NCBI RefSeq assembly: GCF_934747485.1
Contig: NZ_CAKVGN010000002.1
Coordinates: forward strand, 27,924-91,923
Reading direction: 5' to 3'
Origin: an uncultured Brachyspira sp.
Lineage (GTDB): Bacteria > Spirochaetota > Brachyspiria > Brachyspirales > Brachyspiraceae
Length of the DNA: 64,000 nucleotides
Part shown: piece after piece, positions 20,251 through 28,780 of the stretch
Layout of the letters: each line of letters begins with the position of its first letter
Position numbering within the stretch: position 1 is the stretch's first letter
Notes under the pieces: generated by a model
Databases searched by the model: none
The model's input: only the letters and a program-made list of their open reading frames with translations
What the model was told of the DNA's origin: nothing
Program-made: the position numbers and the translations under genes

Positions 20251-20276
20251 AATTAGATACTCCTTAAAAAATTATA

Positions 20277-21059
20277 TTATCTATTAGTCCTAGTCTCTCT
20301 AAATAATAATGCAGAAGGATTATCCTTTAATTTCTCACTAAATATTCTCATATTATCAATAATAGCAGCTACATTTGTCTGCATATTTGTATCTTTCATA
20401 ATGATTCCTGCTGTGCCTTTACCATTTTCTACATCATTAATTATGCTGGATAAATCTCTTGTTATAGAGTTAATATGTACTAAACTTTCATTAAAATTCG
20501 AAATTACATCTGTAATAGTTTTCTCATTAGTACCTATAATCTCAGTTATACTAATAATAGTCTTTGACAAATTAGTTAATATTCCAGAAAATTGCTCAAA
20601 GTTTAAATCTTTACCAATATCTCCTATAGAACCCAATGTACTTTCCAAACTAAAAGGCTCTACACCTTGTACAACAGTTTCTGGCTCTATAGATTTAAGC
20701 CCGGAAGTTGTAATTGTCGGCGGAGTAGCCATGATGTATTTTTCACCAAGACCTAAACCTACTGTTTGTATAGTAAATCTTGTTCCCTCTGGTAATATCA
20801 CTTTTCTATCTGTAATAAATAAAGTTACTCTTATAGTTCCATCTGGATTAATACTAATATCTTCTATAAAACCAATATTAATACCGCCGCCTCTATATGA
20901 TACTTTACCATTTACAAGCAAATCGCCAATAAATACATAGTCTACGTATATTCTATATCCATTTCCCTTTAATTTAAACTTACCAAATACAGTAATAGCT
21001 CCAATTAGCAACACTAAAGTAACTATAAAAAATATTCCTAATTTTACTTTGTTTTTCAT
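20277..21059 (-). CDS. mlaD: MlaD/MCE-domain lipid transport protein
   Basis: The 260-residue protein has one N-terminal membrane helix ('IFFIVTLVLLIGAITVFG') and an MCE domain ('YRIYVDYVFIGDLLVNGKVSYRGGGINIGFIEDI...PEGTRFTIQTVGLG'). A helical C-terminal region follows. MCE proteins form periplasmic rings that shuttle phospholipids between membranes, driven by an ABC transporter. It lies 16 nt after the ATPase gene mlaF. The permease gene (mlaE) is not in this cluster. Confidence 0.86.
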   Translation of the reverse strand: MKNKVKLGIFFIVTLVLLIGAITVFGKFKLKGNGYRIYVDYVFIGDLLVNGKVSYRGGGINIGFIEDISINPDGTIRVTLFITDRKVILPEGTRFTIQTVGLGLGEKYIMATPPTITTSGLKSIEPETVVQGVEPFSLESTLGSIGDIGKDLNFEQFSGILTNLSKTIISITEIIGTNEKTITDVISNFNESLVHINSITRDLSSIINDVENGKGTAGIIMKDTNMQTNVAAIIDNMRIFSEKLKDNPSALLFRETRTNR

Positions 21060-21075
21060 AAAACTTCCTTATAAC

Positions 21076-21852
21076 TTAATCTTTTGGTCTGATACTTTCT
21101 ATATCTTCACCTTTTTTTGCTATACTGCTCATAAAAAAGAATTTCAAATGAGGGTTTTCTATTTCTTTTAAATGATCAGGATCCCCCCCTTCTATAATCT
21201 GACCTTTATGCAGCATAACAACTCTATCAGCCATTCTAAACACACTAGTCATATCATGCGTAATAACTATACTTGTAACATTAAGTATATTTTGCATTTT
21301 TACTATTAAATCATCTATTACCCTAGACATAACAGGGTCTAGTCCTGTAGTAGGCTCATCATACAATAATATTTCAGGGTCCATTGCAATAGCTCTCGCT
21401 AATCCCACACGTTTTTTCATTCCGCCTGATAATTCTGAAGGCATTTTTTTTTCTATATTAGGCATGCCAACCATATCTAATACTTCAGCTACTTTTATCT
21501 TTATTCTGCTTTCAGGCATGTCTTTTTTTATTCTTCTAAGTCCAAAACTTACATTCTCATAAACATTTAAAGAGTCAAATAAAGCAGCACCCTGAAAAAC
21601 CATAGCAAACTTTTTTCTAACCTCAGTAAGCTCATTATCTGATATCTGATTTATGTCATTCCCATCTATTATAATACTTCCAGAATCAGGCTGTAATAGT
21701 CCTATTAAGTGCTTTATAAGAACGCTTTTACCGCAGCCGGAATTACCTATAACCGCCAATGTTTCGCCCCTATTAACTATGAGATTAACACCATTTAAAA
21801 CTTTCTGACTGCCAAAGCTCTTATGTACATCTTTTAATTCTATTATATTCAT
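21076..21852 (-). CDS. mlaF: ABC transporter ATPase of the MlaF (Ttg2A) type
   Basis: The 258-residue protein has Walker [15 protein letters not shown] (36-49), the signature '[14 protein letters not shown]' and Walker B '[15 protein letters not shown]' followed by the switch His in 'VITHDMTSV'. The Walker A '[14 protein letters not shown]' and signature 'LSGGMKKR' are hallmarks of MCE-system ATPases. It powers lipid movement with MlaD and a membrane permease. manA is 16 nt upstream. Confidence 0.92.
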   Translation of the reverse strand: MNIIELKDVHKSFGSQKVLNGVNLIVNRGETLAVIGNSGCGKSVLIKHLIGLLQPDSGSIIIDGNDINQISDNELTEVRKKFAMVFQGAALFDSLNVYENVSFGLRRIKKDMPESRIKIKVAEVLDMVGMPNIEKKMPSELSGGMKKRVGLARAIAMDPEILLYDEPTTGLDPVMSRVIDDLIVKMQNILNVTSIVITHDMTSVFRMADRVVMLHKGQIIEGGDPDHLKEIENPHLKFFFMSSIAKKGEDIESIRPKD

Positions 21853-21868
21853 AAAACTACAATTTTCC

Positions 21869-22843
21869 TTAAACCGTCACTCTTAATAATTTTATACCTT
21901 TTTCAGTATTAATGCTATATTCTCCAAGATATGCAGGCAAAAGAACAGTCTTTCCAGCTTCTAATTCAACAGTGTTTTCGTCGCTTGCTATCGTTCCGCT
22001 TCCTTCCATTACCAATATTATTTCAAATGTTTTATTATTTGTTTTAGAAGTATATTTATCTTTTATAACATATTCTTCTGTTGTAAAATATTCATTTGAA
22101 AATATATTATTGATTTCTATATTATCTTTCTTTATTATACTTTCTTTTTTTGATTTTAATTGAAAAGCATCTATATCTTTAATAACATTAAAAGAGTCTT
22201 CTATATGAAGTTCTCTTGAGTTGCCATTTTTATCTACCCTATTCCAATCATAAAGTCTATATGTAACATCACTCGGAGTTTGTATTTCTGCTATTAAACT
22301 ATTACCCATTATAGCATGTATACAGCCATTAGGTATATAAAAGGCATCTCCTTTTTTTACATCAAAATAATTAAACATATCCTCTATGTTCTTTTTATTT
22401 TCTATAGCCTCTTTCAATTTATTTTTATCAACACCTTCTTTTAACCCCACTAAAAGCTTAGCATTCTCATCTGCTTCCATGATATACCACATTTCATTTT
22501 TGCCATGCTTATCATGTTTTTTGTTAGCATATTCTTCATCTGGGTGAACTTGTATTGATAATTTATCTCTTGCATCTATAAATTTTATTAGTAGAGGAAA
22601 ATATTCTTGATTTTTACAATTATTTCCTAAAAGTTTTTCTCCAAGCTCCTCTATGATAAATGATATAGTTTTATCTTTAAACTCACCGTTTGCGATGATA
22701 TTTTTATCATTTTTTAAATCGCATATCTCCCAGCTCTCACCGATATTTTTATCTTTATCAAAAGGTTTAGAATAAGACTTAACCAGTGTATTGCCGCCCC
22801 AAATGGACTCTTTACCTATTTCTTTAAATTCAAATATATACAT
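21869..22843 (-). CDS. manA: Mannose-6-phosphate isomerase, class I
   Basis: The enzyme interconverts fructose-6-P and mannose-6-P and needs zinc. The 324-residue protein has the ligand motifs '[15 protein letters not shown]' (Gln and His), 'KNEMWYI' (Glu) and 'NGCIHAIMG' (His), with a cupin C-terminal domain. It is the short Gram-positive/anaerobe type. It is first in a long minus-strand run (mlaF, mlaD, suhB-like, atpD, mcp, ompA-like). The ATG lies 6 nt after a TATAAT box and no Shine-Dalgarno is visible, so the mRNA is predicted leaderless. Confidence 0.93.
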   Translation of the reverse strand: MYIFEFKEIGKESIWGGNTLVKSYSKPFDKDKNIGESWEICDLKNDKNIIANGEFKDKTISFIIEELGEKLLGNNCKNQEYFPLLIKFIDARDKLSIQVHPDEEYANKKHDKHGKNEMWYIMEADENAKLLVGLKEGVDKNKLKEAIENKKNIEDMFNYFDVKKGDAFYIPNGCIHAIMGNSLIAEIQTPSDVTYRLYDWNRVDKNGNSRELHIEDSFNVIKDIDAFQLKSKKESIIKKDNIEINNIFSNEYFTTEEYVIKDKYTSKTNNKTFEIILVMEGSGTIASDENTVELEAGKTVLLPAYLGEYSINTEKGIKLLRVTV

Positions 22844-23149
22844 AGTTACATTATATAAAATAAAAAAAATAATTCAATACAATAAAATTTAATTATTTAA
22901 ATACCGCACGCTAAACTAAACAATAAATTATGAATATCTTTTTATACACACTTTTATTTATAAACAGTGATTGTTTAACCGTGCGTTGAATAAAATTTCA
23001 AATTTAATAAAAGCTTGGGTGGGAGTGCTTTTTTTATTAATCTACAAATGATAATTAAAATTAGAAATTTAAAATAAAACAATGAAAAATAAAGGGTGGG
23101 GTATGTTATAAAAATTTTAAAGGAGTATTAACTTAAAAAAATTATAACT
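22844..23149. other. Spacer with long imperfect inverted repeat and G-rich patches
   Basis: Besides the manA promoter, this 306-bp spacer holds an imperfect inverted repeat. CGCACGCTAAACTAAACAAT (22905-22924) faces ATTGTTTAACCGTGCG (22970-22985), which pair at both ends with a 4-nt gap. Beyond it are two G-rich patches, GGGTGGGAG (23018-23026) and GGGTGGGG (23094-23101), that stand out from the A/T background. No gene is seen. It separates manA from the ATPase-TOPRIM pair. Confidence 0.5.
22850..22877 (-). promoter_or_regulatory. manA promoter abutting the start codon
   Basis: On the minus strand TTGAAT (+ 22872-22877), 16 nt, TATAAT (+ 22850-22855), then 6 nt and the ATG at 22843. This is a consensus -10 with no space for a 5' leader. 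Confidence 0.6.
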
Positions 23150-23731
23150 TTATAATAATAAAGTAAAATATTTATTGAAAAATTCTTTTAGTGGATTCAA
23201 AAAATCATTATAAATATCCCAAATTTCTTTATTTGTATAATCCCTTTCTTCTTCTTTTATTCTATTTTTATCATATCCCTTTATACTATCTAAATATGCA
23301 TATATTTTTGATTTATCTATAGGAACATTAATATTTTCTAATAACTTTATGCATTCTATATAATTATCAAAACAATTAATTATCTCTTTTCTAACTGCAA
23401 TGTTTATAAGCAAATCTTCTAAACTTCCACTATCTTTATTATTTGGAAATAAAAAGATATCTTTATCATCTAAATGATAATTTTTTAAATTAGTTTTAAT
23501 ATTATCAATGGACTTATTTATATCATTATCTGCATCAAATATTACTATTAATTTATAATTATCATCTATATATTTTTTTATATTTATAATTTTAGTTTCA
23601 TTAAAACTATTACCATTATTTATTTCTATTTTAATGTTTTCATTAATGTTTTTATAATTATATTCTATATAATCTTCTATAAACTTTTTATCAGCTTTTC
23701 CTTCAACTAATATTAAATATTTTTGATTCAT
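23150..23731 (-). CDS. TOPRIM-domain protein (DUF3226/OLD-nuclease-like)
   Basis: The 193-residue protein begins 'YLILVEGKADKKFIEDYI' with the TOPRIM Glu10 and has 'LIVIFDADND' (66-70) as the DxD metal motif. A later 'FLFPNNKDSGSLEDLLI' matches the conserved segment of DUF3226/OLD-type TOPRIM proteins. TOPRIM domains bind Mg2+ and cut or rejoin nucleic acid. The start codon lies 2 nt after the stop of the ATPase gene, a layout that implies a joint product. Together they look like a split form of the OLD nuclease. The nuclease activity is inferred. Confidence 0.7.
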   Translation of the reverse strand: MNQKYLILVEGKADKKFIEDYIEYNYKNINENIKIEINNGNSFNETKIINIKKYIDDNYKLIVIFDADNDINKSIDNIKTNLKNYHLDDKDIFLFPNNKDSGSLEDLLINIAVRKEIINCFDNYIECIKLLENINVPIDKSKIYAYLDSIKGYDKNRIKEEERDYTNKEIWDIYNDFLNPLKEFFNKYFTLLL

Positions 23732-23733
23732 AA

Positions 23734-24738
23734 TTAGTACCTTATATCAGAATCATTTTCAAGTAATTCTTTTACACTATCTATATCATAATTATAAGAT
23801 TGAAAACCTTTATTCTCTGTATTTACTATATTTATAACATTTACAGTATCTTTCATATCTCCAAATTCGTCATTAACTATTTCAGATAAAAATTTTAATA
23901 CTTCGTAGCTATGAGTTGTAAAGAACATTTGAATATCATTGTTTTTACTTAGATTTAATATGCTTCTTAATAAATGTTTTATAGTTTTATGATGAAGTCC
24001 ATTTTCTATTTCATCAACTAAAATAGTATCATATTTATTAGCAACTATAGGCAGAATTATAGATAAATATTTTTTTAATCCATCACCCATTATATTTGAT
24101 AATACTAATTCATCTATACCTTCAATATTAAAATATATGTCATTTTTAAGTATATTAATTGCTTTTATATTTTTATTAAAAAAAGAAATCATTTCTATTA
24201 ATTGCTTTTCATTTTTATTTTTTAAAATTTCTATTAAATAATTTGTTAAATTATTATATTCTACCGCAGAAGACAAATACACACCTTTTATATTATGATT
24301 ATATTTTAATAGTTCTCTTTCTATTGAATTTATATTTTCTAAAGAATATTTATAATTTTTTTTATCTTCTGTAGTAGAAAAAGTATATTCCAGTGATACT
24401 ATTCCATTTAAAAATAAATTATCTTTTTTAATTATAGGCGATATAATCAAATTATAGTTTTTATTTGTGTCTAATGTATAGTTTAAATTTATATTATTTT
24501 TACAATCAAAGTTATGAAATAAGTTTTTTAATTCTTCTGGGTCTTCTTTTATTCTTCTTATTGCATTTATATAATAAGCTGTATTTAAATCAAGAATAGA
24601 TATCATTAAATTTATGGCTTCAAGTACAGTTGTCTTTCCACAATTATTTTTACCAACTAAAAAATTGATTTTTTTTATATTATCTATTTTTAAATTATCA
24701 AAACCTCTAAAATTTTCTATACATAGGTCTTTAATCAT
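23734..24738 (-). CDS. ABC-type AAA ATPase of the OLD/RecF-like class
   Basis: The 334-residue protein opens 'IKDLCIENFRGFDNLKIDNI', the usual start of OLD/RecF/SMC-like ATPases. It has Walker A GKNNCGKTT (29-37), a signature-like 'SNIMGDGLKKYLSIILP' (214-230), Walker B 'TILVDEIENGLHH' (238-250) and a switch His in 'FFTTHSYEVL'. All ATPase motifs are intact. The C-terminal nuclease domain of OLD proteins is absent and is supplied by the next gene. Such pairs occur in anti-phage systems (OLD, Gabija, PARIS), but a housekeeping role cannot be excluded. Confidence 0.82.
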   Translation of the reverse strand: MIKDLCIENFRGFDNLKIDNIKKINFLVGKNNCGKTTVLEAINLMISILDLNTAYYINAIRRIKEDPEELKNLFHNFDCKNNINLNYTLDTNKNYNLIISPIIKKDNLFLNGIVSLEYTFSTTEDKKNYKYSLENINSIERELLKYNHNIKGVYLSSAVEYNNLTNYLIEILKNKNEKQLIEMISFFNKNIKAINILKNDIYFNIEGIDELVLSNIMGDGLKKYLSIILPIVANKYDTILVDEIENGLHHKTIKHLLRSILNLSKNNDIQMFFTTHSYEVLKFLSEIVNDEFGDMKDTVNVINIVNTENKGFQSYNYDIDSVKELLENDSDIRY

Positions 24739-24877
24739 AATAAAAATCCATAAACTTTAAATTAATTCTATATAAATCTCGGAGTTTTTAAGAGAAAAAT
24801 ACAGCTCCATTTAATAACTATAAAATTGCAGATTTATAAGTTTAATTTAACCATAACATATTAATAGTAACCTGTAA

Positions 24878-25897
24878 TTATGCCTTAATTAAAACTTTGC
24901 CGTCTTTCGCATATAACTTATTAGTAAATACATCATTAATATTTTCCAAATCAACAATATCAGTTATAATTTCTGATACATCTATAATACCTCTTGCCAA
25001 TAAATCGGCAGCCCTCTCAAAAGCATAAGGATTAACAAAAGAAGTTTTTATTGTAAGCTCTTTTTGAAACATCTCAAAAGGTTTTATTTTTACTTCATCA
25101 TCAGGAGCAGTAAGCCCAAATAACATTATCTCAGCACCCTTACCTGCATATTTAATAGAATACTCAGCAGTCTGCACCTTGCCGGCACAATCTATAACCT
25201 TGTCAATATTAAATATATTATTATTTTTTAATATCTCTTCAGTATTATCATTGACAGGGTCTATTACAATGTTGGCACCATATTTTTTTGCTCTTTCTCT
25301 TCTTTTTTCAAACGGTTCTACAGCAATTATATTAACCGCCCCTTTATATTTTAAAAGCTGAACCATCATAAGACCAATATTTCCAGCACCAACAACCATC
25401 ACAGTATCACCTTGCTGAATATTCATTAAATCTATACCATGTAAACAGCATGAAATAGGCTCAACCATAGCAGCACTTTCATAAGAAACATTATCAGCTA
25501 TTTTGAATACTAAATTCTCTTTAACTGTAACATATTCAGCAAATCCTCCGTCTAATGATACCCCAACAGCTGTCATATTATTGCATAAATGCTTTTTTGC
25601 ATTGTTGCAATAATAGCAATTATTGCAATAGTCGTTTGGGTCAACAGCAACCTTATCTCCAACTTTAACTTTAGTAACATTCTTCCCAACCTTCTCTACA
25701 CAGCCAGAAAGCTCATGCCCCAATATCCTAGGAGGCTTAACATCAGTACAGCCTTTCTCTCCTTCATATATATGTACATCAGTTCCGCAAACCCCAGAGT
25801 ATTTAACTTTTATTAAAACTTCATTGTCTTTAGGCTCTTTTATATTTACGTCTTCTACAACGATTTTTTGTTTTTCATAAAATACAGCAGCTTTCAT
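24878..25897 (-). CDS. Zinc-dependent alcohol/polyol dehydrogenase (MDR family)
   Basis: The 339-residue protein has the MDR layout: catalytic zinc ligands Cys37 in 'SGVCGTDVHIYEG' and His61-Glu62 in 'ILGHELSG', and structural zinc cysteines at 91, 94, 97 and 105. The coenzyme-binding motif 'VMVVGAGNIGLMMVQLLK' and 'EPISCCLHGI' are also present. It resembles sorbitol/threonine dehydrogenases and oxidises a secondary alcohol with NAD(P). The exact substrate is not evident. It has its own promoter and a GGAGAT ribosome site, and is a single gene between the ATPase pair and glgA. Confidence 0.88.
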   Translation of the reverse strand: MKAAVFYEKQKIVVEDVNIKEPKDNEVLIKVKYSGVCGTDVHIYEGEKGCTDVKPPRILGHELSGCVEKVGKNVTKVKVGDKVAVDPNDYCNNCYYCNNAKKHLCNNMTAVGVSLDGGFAEYVTVKENLVFKIADNVSYESAAMVEPISCCLHGIDLMNIQQGDTVMVVGAGNIGLMMVQLLKYKGAVNIIAVEPFEKRRERAKKYGANIVIDPVNDNTEEILKNNNIFNIDKVIDCAGKVQTAEYSIKYAGKGAEIMLFGLTAPDDEVKIKPFEMFQKELTIKTSFVNPYAFERAADLLARGIIDVSEIITDIVDLENINDVFTNKLYAKDGKVLIKA

Positions 25898-25943
25898 TTT
25901 AAATCTCCTATAAAAAAATAATTAAAATAATTTAATTGTATAT

Positions 25944-25971
25944 ATAGTAATTATATTAAAATTATTGTCAA
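25944..25971 (-). promoter_or_regulatory. Promoter of the Zn-dehydrogenase gene
   Basis: Minus strand TTGACA (+ 25966-25971), 16 nt, TACTAT (+ 25944-25949), 47 nt before the ATG. Confidence 0.55.
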
Positions 25972-26023
25972 GAAAATAAAAGCATAAATGTTTTTTAATA
26001 TAATTAGAAAAAAGAATAAAAAA

Positions 26024-26052
26024 TTGACAAACTTTAAAATTTTTACTATATG
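26024..26052 (+). promoter_or_regulatory. Candidate glgA promoter
   Basis: TTGACA (26024-26029), 17 nt, TATATG (26047-26052), about 80 nt before the glgA start. The -35 is perfect, the -10 moderate. Confidence 0.45.
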
Positions 26053-26130
26053 TAATTTTAAACAGTTGATTTTTAGAGTTAAAAGGTATATAAATATAAT
26101 ATAAATATATTTTAAAAGAGATTATTATTT

Positions 26131-27603
26131 ATGAATGTATTTATGATTTCAAGTGAAGCCTATCCATTTTCAAAAACTGGAGGCTTGGGAGATATTGCCG
26201 GAAATCTTCCGCATGCTTTAAAACAAGTAAATGTTAATAGTTCTTTAATCATACCGCTTTATAAAGACAATTATAAATTAATCAATAATAATTTATACAC
26301 CACATTCAATATAAAACTTGGCTCAGAAACAATAAAAACAGAAATCATTAAACATAAATATAATAATATAGATGTTTATTTTGTAAAGAATGATTTTTTA
26401 TTTAAAAGAGACGGCATATATTCAGAAAACTCTAAAGATTATGAAGACAATGCAAAAAGATTTATAGCTTTTACTAAGAGTGCTATAGAATTATTAATTT
26501 ATTTACACAAAAAAGAAAATATTAAATTAGACATAGTTCATTTACATGATTGGCAAAGTGCATTGGCGGCCATTTATATAAAAGAAATATACAACACTGA
26601 AGAAGCTTTTAAAAACACCAAAGTAGTATTTACTATTCATAACTTAGCCTATCAGGGTAATTTTAATACAGATATATATTCACTTCTAAATATCTCTTGG
26701 AAATACTTCATACCAAGCAGAATAGAGTTTTATGGATATGTGAGCTTTATAAAGGCAGGCATTATACTTTCGGACATAGTAACAACAGTAAGCCCAAATT
26801 ATGCCAAAGAGATACAAACAGAAGAGTTTGGATGCGGATTAAATAATTTACTTTTAAACAAAAATGAACAAGGTAAATTATTCGGCGTGTTAAACGGTAT
26901 GCATGACACTCAATGGAATCCAAAAACAGATAAATATATAAAACATAATTATGATATAAATACAAAAGAAAAAAAGAAATTAATAAGAAATGCTTTATAT
27001 AAAGAATTAAAAATAAAAGAAAAAAATTATCCATTAGTTACAATGATATCAAGATTTGACCCTCAAAAGGGGCTTGATTTAATATATTCATCTTTCTTTG
27101 AACTTTCTACCTATGATGCTAATTTTATATTTTTGTTTAGCAGTAATAATTATTTTAAAGATTTTGAAAATGATTTTGTAGCGAGAGTTAAGAGAGCAAA
27201 AAATATAAGAGTATTATTTTTATTTGATGAAGCATTAGCACATAAGCTAACAGCAGCAAGCGACATATATTTAATGCCAAGCAGATTTGAGCCCTGCGGT
27301 CTTAATCAAATATACAGCATGAAATATGGAAGCCTTCCAATAGTGCATTCTGTAGGAGGTCTTAAAGATACAGTTATAAATTACAACGGAGCTAAAACAA
27401 TAAAAAAAGCAACAGGTTTTTCATTTAATGAATATTCTCAAAAGTCATTTGTTGAGGCTATGGACTTAGCTTTTGATTTATATTATAATAATAAAAATCA
27501 TTTCGATAATCTTGTAGATAATGCTATGAAAAAAGATTATTCGCTTTTAAAAACTGCTTTAGAATATAAAAAACTTTATAATAAAGTTTTAAAAAATAAA
27601 TAA
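26131..27603 (+). CDS. glgA: Glycogen synthase
   Basis: The 490-residue GT5 enzyme adds glucose from ADP-glucose to growing alpha-1,4 glucan. It carries the N-terminal ADP-glucose motif KTGGLGD (15-21), 'HLHDWQSALA', 'FTIHNLAYQG', and the C-terminal 'PSRFEPCGLNQIYSMKYGSLP' with catalytic Glu. Length and start match the family. No other glg genes are near; a GH13 enzyme lies at 62.5 kb. An AAGAG ribosome site precedes the ATG. YajQ follows after 22 nt. Confidence 0.95.
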   Translation: MNVFMISSEAYPFSKTGGLGDIAGNLPHALKQVNVNSSLIIPLYKDNYKLINNNLYTTFNIKLGSETIKTEIIKHKYNNIDVYFVKNDFLFKRDGIYSENSKDYEDNAKRFIAFTKSAIELLIYLHKKENIKLDIVHLHDWQSALAAIYIKEIYNTEEAFKNTKVVFTIHNLAYQGNFNTDIYSLLNISWKYFIPSRIEFYGYVSFIKAGIILSDIVTTVSPNYAKEIQTEEFGCGLNNLLLNKNEQGKLFGVLNGMHDTQWNPKTDKYIKHNYDINTKEKKKLIRNALYKELKIKEKNYPLVTMISRFDPQKGLDLIYSSFFELSTYDANFIFLFSSNNYFKDFENDFVARVKRAKNIRVLFLFDEALAHKLTAASDIYLMPSRFEPCGLNQIYSMKYGSLPIVHSVGGLKDTVINYNGAKTIKKATGFSFNEYSQKSFVEAMDLAFDLYYNNKNHFDNLVDNAMKKDYSLLKTALEYKKLYNKVLKNK

Positions 27604-27625
27604 AAAAATCATTTAGGAGGGGTTT

Positions 27626-28123
27626 ATGCCAAAAGATCCAAGCTTTGATATAGTTTCAGTAGTAGATATGCAGGTTATGGACGATTGTGTTAATGTTGCT
27701 GTAAAAGAAATAAGCAATAGATTCGATTTTAAAGGGCAAAATATCACAATAGAATTAAACAAAGGTGAAAAAACTGTAACCATAACAGCACCTGCAGAGT
27801 TTGTACTTAATCAAGTAAAAGATATTTTATTTCAGAAGTTTATTAAAAGAGGCTTAAATCAAAAAAGTTTAAGAGAAAAGAAAAAAGAGAAAGCAAGCGG
27901 CGATGCTGTAAGAGAGATAAATGAAATAGTTAATGGTATAGATAAAGATTTAGCTAAAGAAATAGTAAAAGATATAAAAGACATGAAATTAAAAGTTCAA
28001 GCAAGCATACAAGATGAGCAAGTAAGAGTATCCGGTGCTAAAAAAGATGATTTACAAGCTGTAATTACTATGCTAAAAGGAAAAGATTATCCTATACCTT
28101 TGCAATTTGTAAACTTTAGATAA
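27626..28123 (+). CDS. yajQ: YajQ-family nucleotide-binding protein
   Basis: The 165-residue protein matches the YajQ/DUF520 family over its whole length: '[33 protein letters not shown]' at the N-terminus, '[25 protein letters not shown]' and the C-terminal '[16 protein letters not shown]'. YajQ proteins bind nucleotides, and a Xanthomonas member binds cyclic di-GMP and acts on transcription. It has a strong AGGAGGGG ribosome site and probably shares a transcript with glgA. Confidence 0.92.
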   Translation: MPKDPSFDIVSVVDMQVMDDCVNVAVKEISNRFDFKGQNITIELNKGEKTVTITAPAEFVLNQVKDILFQKFIKRGLNQKSLREKKKEKASGDAVREINEIVNGIDKDLAKEIVKDIKDMKLKVQASIQDEQVRVSGAKKDDLQAVITMLKGKDYPIPLQFVNFR

Positions 28124-28146
28124 TAATAATTTCATAATCGTTAAAA

Positions 28147-28192
28147 CAAAAAAGGCTTTATTATTTAATAATAATAATAGAGCCTTTTTTAT
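28147..28192. terminator. Bidirectional terminator
   Basis: AAAAAGGCTTTATTATT pairs with AATAATAGAGCCTTTTT (about 16 bp). T-runs follow on both strands. It separates the convergent yajQ and thioredoxin genes. Confidence 0.8.
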
Positions 28193-28209
28193 TTAAGCAA
28201 GCTAAAATA

Positions 28210-28527
28210 TTATAGCATGCTATCAACCATAGCTTTAATGTTTTCAATAGTAGCTTCTTCTTTAGTTACTTCTTTTACTTTAGCACCGTCTTTATAGATG
28301 GCAATAGTAGGAAGACCTAAAATCTTTTCACGAATAGCTAATCTTCTTGCTTTAGAAGTATTAAAAGAATAGAAAGGTACTTTACCTTCATATTGTTTAG
28401 CTAATTCATGAACATGAGGCATTAATGCTTTACAAGGTTCACAAGTATCGCCGAAATAATCAACTAGGCATAATTCTTTTGAATTAATAACCTTCTCATC
28501 AAAAGTATCTTTATCTAATTCTACCAT
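28210..28527 (-). CDS. trxA: Thioredoxin with CEPC active site
   Basis: The 105-residue thioredoxin-fold protein has '[19 protein letters not shown]' with the redox motif CEPC at 29-32 in place of WCGPC, and the cis-proline loop '[12 protein letters not shown]'. It should reduce disulfides. The unusual dipeptide between the cysteines and loss of the preceding Trp will alter the redox potential. Similar atypical thioredoxins serve the glycine reductase systems of anaerobes (family knowledge); no reductase genes are seen here. It has its own strong promoter and an AGGAGT ribosome site. Confidence 0.88.
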   Translation of the reverse strand: MVELDKDTFDEKVINSKELCLVDYFGDTCEPCKALMPHVHELAKQYEGKVPFYSFNTSKARRLAIREKILGLPTIAIYKDGAKVKEVTKEEATIENIKAMVDSML

Positions 28528-28565
28528 AATAAAACTCCTATTATTAATATATTTTTATACGATTA

Positions 28566-28593
28566 ATTATACAAAAAATATAGCCATAGTCAA
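28566..28593 (-). promoter_or_regulatory. Promoter of the thioredoxin gene
   Basis: Minus strand TTGACT (+ 28588-28593), 16 nt, TATAAT (+ 28566-28571), 38 nt before the ATG. Confidence 0.6.
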
Positions 28594-28780
28594 GAGAAGA
28601 TACAATTTATTATTAATATATAATAAGATAAATAGCTATTTTTTAATTATTGTTTAATTGTTTTTTTATTTATTTAAAAATTACATATTATTTATATATT
28701 AATTTGATATATACTAAAAAGTTAAAGATATATTATAAAAACTAAAAATATTATTACAGAATACTAACTTAATATAATAA

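Noticed and set aside
20401..20940. 179-codon open frame opposite mlaD.
   Set aside because: The mlaD frame has the MCE signature and operon context. The opposite frame has no recognisable domain or ribosome site.
23150..23731. TOPRIM protein as a primase or topoisomerase gene.
   Set aside because: It is only 193 residues and lacks the primase zinc finger and topoisomerase breakage domains. Its context with an OLD-like ATPase is more telling.
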